Source: Devosia enhydra
GTDB lineage: Bacteria; Pseudomonadota; Alphaproteobacteria; Rhizobiales; Devosiaceae
Assembly: GCF_900119845.1 (NCBI RefSeq)
Contig: NZ_FPKU01000003.1
Coordinates: 427,990 to 491,989 of the forward strand
Direction of reading: 5' to 3'
DNA length: 64,000 nucleotides
Positions 58,308 through 64,000 of this stretch are shown piece by piece. Position 1 is the stretch's first letter, and every line of letters begins with the position of its first letter. The notes below the pieces were generated by a model. That model was not told the origin of the DNA. It saw nothing but the letters and a program-made list of their open reading frames with translations, and did no database searches. The translations under genes were made by a program, and so were the position numbers.

Positions 58308-60854
58308 TCAGCTGTTGCCGGGCAGCGCGTAGGCGATGAAATAATCGCCGACCGGGGTCTCCATGAAGTCGTGGCCGCCCGCATTGATCACCACGATCTG
58401 CCGCCCGCCGGCCTCATAGGTCATGGGGGTCGCCTGCCCGCCGGCGGGCAGCGTCACCTGCCACACCTCTTCGCCCGTCTCGATGTCGATGGCGCGGAAA
58501 ATGTCGTCGGTGGTGGCGCCGATGAAGAACAGGCCGGTGCTGGTAATCAGCCCGCCGCCATTATTGGGCGTGCCGATTTCGAGCGGCAGCATCGAAGGAA
58601 TGCCGAAGGGCCCATTCTTGCGCGCCGAGCCGAAAGGCCGGTCCCAAAGCACTTCGCGGGTGTTGAGGTCGATGGCCGCGATCCCGCCATAGGGCGGCTG
58701 CTTGCACAAGAGCCCCGTGAACGGCACGCGCCAGCCGGCATTCACCCTGATGCCATAGGGCGACAGTGCCTGCGGGCTGATGCTGCCATGCGAGCCCGAA
58801 CCGGCCGAGGCGTCGTAGTCTGGGTCGGTGATCGGCACGATGCCCATGGCATCAACCTCCTCGCGCGGCACCAGCTGGTTGTAGTTGGGCATGTTGTTGT
58901 AATTGGTGATCATGATCCCCTTTTCGGGATCGACGGCCACCCCACCCCAGTCCACCCCGCCATTGTAGCCGGGGAACTGGATCCACGGCCGGTCGACGGT
59001 CGGGGGCGTATAGACCCCGTCATAGGCGGCCTGCCGGAACTGGATGCGGCACCAGAGCTGGTCGAGCGGGGTGGCGCCCCACATGTCGGCCTCGGTCAGG
59101 TCGGGCTTGATCAGGTTGGGGAAGTCCGTGACATAGGGCTGGGTCGGAGACAGCCGCTCGGGCTCCACCCCACCCTGCGGGGCCGGCCGTTCCTCGATGG
59201 TCACCAGCGGCTCGCCGGTGCGGCGATCCAGAATATAGAACTGCGCCTGCTTGGAGGGCATGATGATGGCCGGCACTGGCCCTTCCGGGGTCGGGAAATC
59301 GACCAGCGTGCCCTGCCCGCCCAGATCATAGTCCCAGATGTCGTAATGCACCGTCTGGTAGTGCCAGGCGACATCGCCGGTTTCCACGTCGAGCGCCACG
59401 ATGGCGGTCGAATAGGTGTTCTCGGCCTCCGAGCGGTCCCCGCCCCAGTAATCGACCGCCGAATTGCCCATCGGCAGGTAGACGAGGCCCAGTTCGTTGT
59501 CCGCCGATGCGAGGGTCCACATGTTGGGCGTGCCCGGCGTATAGATCTCGCCCTCTGGCGGCAGGCCCTTCTCGCCCGGCCGGTCCATGTCCCAGGCCCA
59601 GTTGAGTTCGCCCGTCAGCACGTCGAAGCCGCGGATGACGCCCGAGGGCGCCTCGCGGGTCTGTCCGTCGCTGACCTGGCTGCCCACCACCAGCACGTCG
59701 CGCACGAGCGTCGGCGGCGAGGTCGGGGCATAAAAGCCCGGCGCCGTGTCGCCGATGCCTACCAGCAGGTTGACGATACCGGCATTGCCGAAATCGGGGC
59801 AGAGCTGGCCCGTCTCGGTATCGAGCGCGATCATGCGCGCATCATGGGTCATGAAGACGATGCGCGCGGCGCAAAGATCGGTCGGGGCCGCGGCGGGGTC
59901 GGCGAAATACACCTGGCCCCGGCACGAGGCATTGTAGCCGATCGCGTCCGTCGGGGTCTGCGGGTCATAGGTCCAGAACTCGGCGCCCGTCGCTGCGTCG
60001 ATGGCGCTGACCTTATTGAGCGCCGAGCACAGGAACAGCCGGTTGCCGATCTTGATCGGGGTGTTCTGGTTGCCGAAGGGCTCGTCGTTTTCCGGCAGGT
60101 CGCCGGTGCGGAATTCCCAGATCTTTTCGAGCTGCCCGACATTGTCGCGGGTGATCTGGCTCAGGGGCGAATAGCGCGTCGCGTGATTGTTGCCGCCATA
60201 GGCGAACCAGTCCTCCCCGACGATGGGGTCCTCATAGACCACGGGCGTCGCAGCGATCTCCTGGGGCACCCCCGAGGTCGGCACCTCGGGCACGATTTCG
60301 CCTTGGGGCGCGTTGGCTTCGCCCTGGGGCGCGGTGGCCGGGGCCGGCTCCACCTGCGCCGTACCGGGGGCGCCGAGCGTCTCCTGGGCGCGCAGGGGAT
60401 GATTTTCGGTATCGATATAGAGCGTCACCGCCGCCATGCCGCCCACCGCCACCGCGATGGCTGCGGCAACGCCCGAGCGGCGATCGAGCGGCGGCACCAT
60501 GCGGCGCAGGCCGGGTATGGCGAGCAGCACGAGCACGAGAACGATGCTGGGGGCCAGGAGCCTCGGCACCTGCGCCCACGCATCGAGCCCGGATTCCCAC
60601 AGCGCCCAGGCCAGCGTCACCGCAAAGGTCAGCAGATAGACCCAGACCGCCGCCATGGAGCGCCACCCAAGGTAATAGGCCGTGACCAGCAGCCCCAGCC
60701 CGGCGAAGGTGTAATACCACGACCCGCCCAGCGTCATCAGCCAGATGCCGCCGGCAAAGATCGGCAGCCCGAACAGCACCAGCACCGCTGCAAGCAGGTA
60801 GATGGCGAAATGGCCGATGCGGGTTCTCGTCGAAGTCGTGTGAAGTCTTGCCAT
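58308..60854 (-). CDS. gcd: Membrane-bound PQQ-dependent dehydrogenase (glucose/quinate type)
   Basis: An 848-residue quinoprotein. Five helices occupy the N-terminal 140 residues, a Pro/Ala/Glu-rich linker follows and the rest is an eight-bladed propeller (begins DWFAYGGNNHATRYSPL). It runs parallel to E. coli glucose dehydrogenase over long stretches, e.g. TPNMW, DMWGATPLDQLWCRI, LPAGGQATPMTYE and GGHDFMETPVGDY. It oxidises aldose in the periplasm and reduces ubiquinone. No pqq genes are in the window. The start at 60854 gives an in-membrane N-terminus (GHFAIYLLAAVLVLFG). It is encoded just upstream of ctaG. Confidence 0.92.
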   Translation of the reverse strand: MARLHTTSTRTRIGHFAIYLLAAVLVLFGLPIFAGGIWLMTLGGSWYYTFAGLGLLVTAYYLGWRSMAAVWVYLLTFAVTLAWALWESGLDAWAQVPRLLAPSIVLVLVLLAIPGLRRMVPPLDRRSGVAAAIAVAVGGMAAVTLYIDTENHPLRAQETLGAPGTAQVEPAPATAPQGEANAPQGEIVPEVPTSGVPQEIAATPVVYEDPIVGEDWFAYGGNNHATRYSPLSQITRDNVGQLEKIWEFRTGDLPENDEPFGNQNTPIKIGNRLFLCSALNKVSAIDAATGAEFWTYDPQTPTDAIGYNASCRGQVYFADPAAAPTDLCAARIVFMTHDARMIALDTETGQLCPDFGNAGIVNLLVGIGDTAPGFYAPTSPPTLVRDVLVVGSQVSDGQTREAPSGVIRGFDVLTGELNWAWDMDRPGEKGLPPEGEIYTPGTPNMWTLASADNELGLVYLPMGNSAVDYWGGDRSEAENTYSTAIVALDVETGDVAWHYQTVHYDIWDYDLGGQGTLVDFPTPEGPVPAIIMPSKQAQFYILDRRTGEPLVTIEERPAPQGGVEPERLSPTQPYVTDFPNLIKPDLTEADMWGATPLDQLWCRIQFRQAAYDGVYTPPTVDRPWIQFPGYNGGVDWGGVAVDPEKGIMITNYNNMPNYNQLVPREEVDAMGIVPITDPDYDASAGSGSHGSISPQALSPYGIRVNAGWRVPFTGLLCKQPPYGGIAAIDLNTREVLWDRPFGSARKNGPFGIPSMLPLEIGTPNNGGGLITSTGLFFIGATTDDIFRAIDIETGEEVWQVTLPAGGQATPMTYEAGGRQIVVINAGGHDFMETPVGDYFIAYALPGNS

Positions 60855-61006
60855 GCCGCATCTGCCCCATGCTGAATGCCCCGGCGCCCACATTTGTGGG
60901 AACCTTCTAGGCGCAACGGCGGATGCGCGGCTGCGGTTCCGGCAAAAAAGCGAAAAACCGGCGGCAATTTCGCGTCCGCCCGGCGGCGGGCCGGAGGCAG
61001 GCGCCC

Positions 61007-62119
61007 TCAGCTTTGCCGATAGGGGCGGAAATGCTTGGAGAGTTTCAGCGTCTGGGCCTGGTAGTTCGAGCCCAGCCCCGTGCCATAGAGCCGGTCGGCG
61101 GGCGCCGCCAGCCGCTCATAGACGAGGCGCCCGATGGTCTGGCCATGGTCGAGCAGGAACGGCACCTCGCGGCTGCGCACCTCGAGCACCGCCCGCGCGC
61201 CCGTGCCGCCCGCTGCCGAATGCCCGAAGCCGGGGTCGAAAAACCCGGCATAATGCACCCGGAATTCCCCCACCAGCGGATCGAACGGCACCATCTCGGC
61301 GGCATGGCCGGGGGGCACATGCACCGCCTCGCGGCTCACGAGAATGTAGAATTCATCGGGATCGAGGATGAACTGCTCCGAGCCGCGATTGACGAGCGGA
61401 TCCCAGAAATCGAGCACATCGAGCGCATCTTTGCGGTCCATGTCGATGACCGCCGTATGCCGCTTGGAGCGAAAGCCGATGAGCCCGTTGCGCCCCTCGC
61501 CCTTGAGGTCGATGGAGAGCGAGACCCCGTCGGCCACCGGCTCGTTCTCGTCCACCACCAGCGTCTCGGCGGCATGCAGGGCCCGGTGGCCATCGGCATC
61601 GAGCCGTGCATCCCCGACGCGGAACCGCATCTGCGAAAGCCGCGAACCTGTACGCACCCGCACCGGAAAGGTGCGCGGGCTGATTTCGAGATAGAGCGCG
61701 CCCTCATAGCCTGCCGGCAGGATGTCGAAGCCGCGCGCATGGTCCCCGATGACGCGGGTGAACACATCGAGCCGCCCGGTAGAGGATTTGGGGTTGGCGC
61801 TGGCGCTGACGTCGGCCGGCAGGTCCAGCGCCTCGAGCAGCGGCACGAGATAGACGCAGTTGCGCTCGAGCACCGCGCCGTCGCTGAGATCGAGTTCGTG
61901 CAGCACAAGGCTGTCGATGCGGTCGGCCACCGTGTGGCCCGGCCCCGGCAGAAAGCTCGCCCTGATGCGCCAGGCCTTGGGGCCCAGCCGCAGGTCAAGG
62001 CTGGCCGGCTGCACCTGGTCGGGGTCGAAGCTGCGCGCCGCGCGGATGGCACCCGCCGACGCCAGCCGTTCGATCAGGCGGGCCGGAAAGACGCCCTCAG
62101 GCCAATTCTGCGTGTCCAT
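61007..62119 (-). CDS. dcd: 2'-deoxycytidine 5'-triphosphate deaminase (long form)
   Basis: A 370-residue protein matching the alphaproteobacterial long dCTP deaminases, two dUTPase-fold units in tandem. The first unit shows PASLDLRLG and SASANPKSSTGRLDVFTRV; the second has LIGFRSKRHTAVIDMD and EFRVHYAGFFDPGFG. It supplies dUTP for thymidylate synthesis. The ATG at 62119 follows AGGCAGG. Divergent from metZ with the riboswitch in between. Confidence 0.9.
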   Translation of the reverse strand: MDTQNWPEGVFPARLIERLASAGAIRAARSFDPDQVQPASLDLRLGPKAWRIRASFLPGPGHTVADRIDSLVLHELDLSDGAVLERNCVYLVPLLEALDLPADVSASANPKSSTGRLDVFTRVIGDHARGFDILPAGYEGALYLEISPRTFPVRVRTGSRLSQMRFRVGDARLDADGHRALHAAETLVVDENEPVADGVSLSIDLKGEGRNGLIGFRSKRHTAVIDMDRKDALDVLDFWDPLVNRGSEQFILDPDEFYILVSREAVHVPPGHAAEMVPFDPLVGEFRVHYAGFFDPGFGHSAAGGTGARAVLEVRSREVPFLLDHGQTIGRLVYERLAAPADRLYGTGLGSNYQAQTLKLSKHFRPYRQS

Positions 62120-62239
62120 CCTGCCTCGCCCGGGCACCGTTTCGGCCCCTTCCCTAGCAACAATCACCGCGCCGGCGCAATCGGGCCCGAAGCACGCTTG
62201 CCGATTGACGGATCGACCGTGCTGGGCTTAGAACGCCAT

Positions 62240-62300
62240 CCACAGTGGTGATTTGGCCGGTCCGATTGCAGCCACTTTAAACAAGTCGCTAAAGGATGCC
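62240..62300 (+). ncRNA. SAM-II riboswitch
   Basis: The core matches the SAM-II (metA-type) aptamer: AGTGGTGATTTGG at 62244-62256, then CAGCCACTTTAAACAAGTCG followed by CTAAAGGA, the conserved pseudoknot strand. The class is an H-type pseudoknot binding S-adenosylmethionine and is typical of alphaproteobacterial methionine genes. It is followed by a terminator (62331-62355) and by metZ, so high SAM should switch metZ off. Confidence 0.93.
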
Positions 62301-62330
62301 GGAGGCTCGCCCTCCTGCCGACCGCAAGGG

Positions 62331-62355
62331 GGCTGGCCATCGTGCCGGCCTTTTT
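62331..62355 (+). terminator. Intrinsic terminator downstream of the SAM-II riboswitch
   Basis: GGCTGGC (62331-62337) pairs with GCCGGCC (62344-62350), including one G-U pair, around a 6-base loop. TTTTT (62351-62355) follows directly. The metZ ATG lies 20 bases further. It is placed as the expression platform of the riboswitch, or as a constitutive attenuator. Confidence 0.8.
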
Positions 62356-62374
62356 CATTTTCGGAAGGACGAAA

Positions 62375-63580
62375 ATGCCCGATCCCAGGAACCCCCTCAG
62401 CGATCCCGCGCGCCGCGCCCCCGATACGCTGCTGGTGCATGGCGGCACCGAGCGCAGCCCGCATGGGGAAACCTCGGAGGCGATGTTCGTCAATTCCGGC
62501 TATATCTATCCCAGTTCAGGCGCCGCCGAGCGCCGCTTCAAGAACGAGGATCCCGGCTACATCTATTCGCGCTTCTCCAACCCCACGGTGGAGATGTTCC
62601 AGAAGCGCATCGCGCTGCTCGAAGGCGCAGAGGCAGCGCGCGGGCTTGCTACCGGCATGGCGGCGGTCACCACCGCGCTCATGAGCCAGGTGCGCGCCGG
62701 CGACCATGTCGTCTCGGCCCGGGCGCTCTTTGGGTCGTGCCGCTATGTGGTGGAGGATTTCCTGCCGCGCTGGGGCGTCACCTCGACGCTGGTCGATGGC
62801 CGCGATCCCGAGAATTTCGCCCGCGCCATGCAGCCCAACACCAAGGTCGTGTTCCTCGAAACCCCGACCAACCCGACGCTCGAACTCTGCGATATCGCGG
62901 CGGTGGCGGAGATCGCCCATGCCCATGGCGCAAAGCTCATCGTCGACAACGTCTTTGCCACCCCCATCTTCCAGTCCCCGCTCAAGCTCGGGGCCGATCT
63001 CGTCTGCTATTCGGCCACCAAGCATATCGATGGCCAGGGGCGCGCCATGGGCGGCGCCATCCTGGGGAGCCAGGAGCTGATCGGGGGCGACATCCACACC
63101 TTCATCCGCCAGACCGGGCCCTCGATGAGCCCGTTCAACGCCTGGGTGCTGCTCAAGGGCCTCGAAACCCTGTCGCTGCGCGTCGAGCGCATGGCGCAGA
63201 ACGCCGCCCGTATCGCCGATTTCCTCGCCGGCCACCCCAAGGTCGCCCGGGTGCTCTATCCGCACCACAAGGATCATCCGCAATATGAGCTGGCCAAGCG
63301 CCAGATGAGCTCGGGCTCCACCCTCATCGCCTTCGAGGTCGCGGGCGGTCAGGAGAATGCCTTCAAGGTGTCGGATGCTCTGGCCATCATCCTGATCTCG
63401 AACAATCTGGGCGATGCCAAGTCGATCATTACCCATCCGCGCACCACGACCCACCAGCGGCTGAGCGAGGAGATCCGCCTCGAATCCGGCATCACCCCGG
63501 GGCTCCTGCGGCTGTCGGTGGGGCTTGAATCGGCTGACGACCTCATCGCCGATCTCAGCTACGCGCTCGATCAGGTCTGA
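62375..63580 (+). CDS. metZ: O-succinylhomoserine sulfhydrylase
   Basis: A 401-residue PLP enzyme of the Cys/Met metabolism family, direct sulfhydrylation of O-succinyl-L-homoserine to homocysteine. Landmarks: TLLVHGGTERS, YIYSRFSNPTVEMFQKRIALLEGAE, TPTNPTLELCDI, DNVFATP and SATKHIDGQG with PLP Lys216. GGAAGGAC lies 4-11 bases before the ATG. Regulation by the SAM-II element upstream is expected. A strong terminator follows. Confidence 0.94.
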   Translation: MPDPRNPLSDPARRAPDTLLVHGGTERSPHGETSEAMFVNSGYIYPSSGAAERRFKNEDPGYIYSRFSNPTVEMFQKRIALLEGAEAARGLATGMAAVTTALMSQVRAGDHVVSARALFGSCRYVVEDFLPRWGVTSTLVDGRDPENFARAMQPNTKVVFLETPTNPTLELCDIAAVAEIAHAHGAKLIVDNVFATPIFQSPLKLGADLVCYSATKHIDGQGRAMGGAILGSQELIGGDIHTFIRQTGPSMSPFNAWVLLKGLETLSLRVERMAQNAARIADFLAGHPKVARVLYPHHKDHPQYELAKRQMSSGSTLIAFEVAGGQENAFKVSDALAIILISNNLGDAKSIITHPRTTTHQRLSEEIRLESGITPGLLRLSVGLESADDLIADLSYALDQV

Positions 63581-63594
63581 GTGCGGCTCCGCGC

Positions 63595-63626
63595 CCGGAT
63601 GCCGCCGAGAGCCGGCATCCGGTTTT
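63595..63626. terminator. Intrinsic terminator between metZ and the convergent gene
   Basis: A perfect 10-bp stem, CCGGATGCCG (63595-63604) and CGGCATCCGG (63613-63622), is followed by TTTT. It serves metZ and lies just before the stop of the leftward gene. Confidence 0.88.
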
Positions 63627-63631
63627 GCGCC

Positions 63632-64000
63632 TCAGCGAAACAGCCGCCAGGCGAGCAGCACCCGGCTCGTGCCGGTGATCACGCAGCCGGCGGCGAACAC
63701 CAGCGCGATCAGCGGAAACGCCTGCGGAAAAAGGCAGAAGGCGACAAAGAACAGGATCGTCTCGGTACCCTCGAGCAGTCCGCCGGTGAAATAGAGCGAT
63801 TTGAGCCCGCGCGCCGCCGTTTCGAGCCCGCGCCGCTCGGCCAGCACCGCATAGCCCAGAAATGTCGTGCCGTTGAAATAGAAGGCCGCGAGCAGCGCCG
63901 CCCCCGGCACGGCATTGTTGGCCGGATCGGCGAGCACGAAGCCGAGCGGAATAGCGCCATAGAACAGGAAGTCGCAGGCGATATCGAGATAGCCGCCGAA
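63632..64000 (-). CDS. CDP-alcohol phosphatidyltransferase family protein (C-terminal part, truncated by window edge)
   Basis: A frame open to the last base of the window gives 122 residues ending in LAWRLFR. The fragment begins GGYLDIACDFLFYGAIPLGF, which carries the end of the family's D-x3-D motif (G-x3-D-x3-D), and four membrane helices follow. The catalytic first half (DG-x2-AR) lies outside. The family makes phospholipids such as PG or PS-type lipids. The start is not visible. Confidence 0.85.
   Translation of the reverse strand, partial: FGGYLDIACDFLFYGAIPLGFVLADPANNAVPGAALLAAFYFNGTTFLGYAVLAERRGLETAARGLKSLYFTGGLLEGTETILFFVAFCLFPQAFPLIALVFAAGCVITGTSRVLLAWRLFR

Noticed and set aside
1-64000. 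CRISPR array, transposase or phage gene
   Set aside because: No set of regularly spaced identical repeats and no transposase, integrase or phage structural protein could be found on either strand.

Overview
The window is a high-GC chromosomal segment of an alphaproteobacterium, most likely of the order Hyphomicrobiales and near Devosia/Pelagibacterium. This is inferred from gene content: C4-pathway hemA, class I lysyl-tRNA synthetase, a SAM-II riboswitch ahead of metZ, Usg, a DUF6460 protein, the ligase-associated helicase/PdeM pair, a PodJ-like polarity protein and NikR-controlled nikABCDE. No phage, IS element, CRISPR array or plasmid genes are visible. Genes are tightly packed, often with 1-8 bp start/stop overlaps, and several convergent pairs overlap tail to tail.

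Region by region: 1-5.2 kb holds the tail of an unidentified gene, an outer-membrane protein and a compact operon of cytochrome P450, GT-B glycosyltransferase and an alpha/beta-hydrolase-fold protein without a visible nucleophile, then a convergent proline-rich mini-protein. 5.3-11.0 kb has Usg, a PagL-like lipid A deacylase, an L,D-transpeptidase lipoprotein, two small unknown genes, an OmpA-type lipoprotein, an SDR close to D-xylose dehydrogenase and a WS/DGAT-like protein. 11.5-22.1 kb has hemA, a FixJ-like regulator with a degenerate receiver, a TauE/SafE exporter with a TIGR02186-type partner, the large PodJ-like protein, and a convergent LuxR-type regulator/hybrid kinase pair.

22.3-35.2 kb is housekeeping: mscL, pdeM and its helicase separated by an inverted pair of dispersed repeats, DUF6460, a P-loop kinase, a MATE pump, pyrD with a DUF952 partner, an S24-type repressor, a histidine kinase, lysyl-tRNA synthetase, a TerB-like protein and a fatty acid hydroxylase/sterol desaturase family protein. 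35.2-45.0 kb is a metal-handling block read leftward, nikABCDE followed by a copper set (DUF2946-like, YcnI, CopC-CopD fusion, PCu(A)C fusion, SCO). It diverges from nikR around an exact GTATGA-N16-TCATAC operator.

45.0-52.9 kb starts with a gene-poor stretch next to tRNA-Gly(CCC). It continues with a GT92-like transferase, a fusion resembling yeast Och1 (GT32) plus Anp1/Mnn9 (GT62), dadA, a membrane GT2 and an amino-acid-type binding protein. 53.0-60.9 kb is a respiratory block: a fused subunit I+III aa3-type oxidase, subunit II, a CtaG-type assembly factor, a CopD-like membrane protein and a PQQ glucose dehydrogenase. Glucose oxidation could feed quinone and then the oxidase chain. The right end has dCTP deaminase, a SAM-II riboswitch with a terminator ahead of metZ, and the truncated C-terminal part of a CDP-alcohol phosphatidyltransferase.

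The most unusual items are the Och1/Mnn9-like fusion, the P450-GT-pseudohydrolase operon, the pseudo-receiver regulator with a palindromic array upstream, the joined nickel-copper operon and the riboswitch-attenuator.
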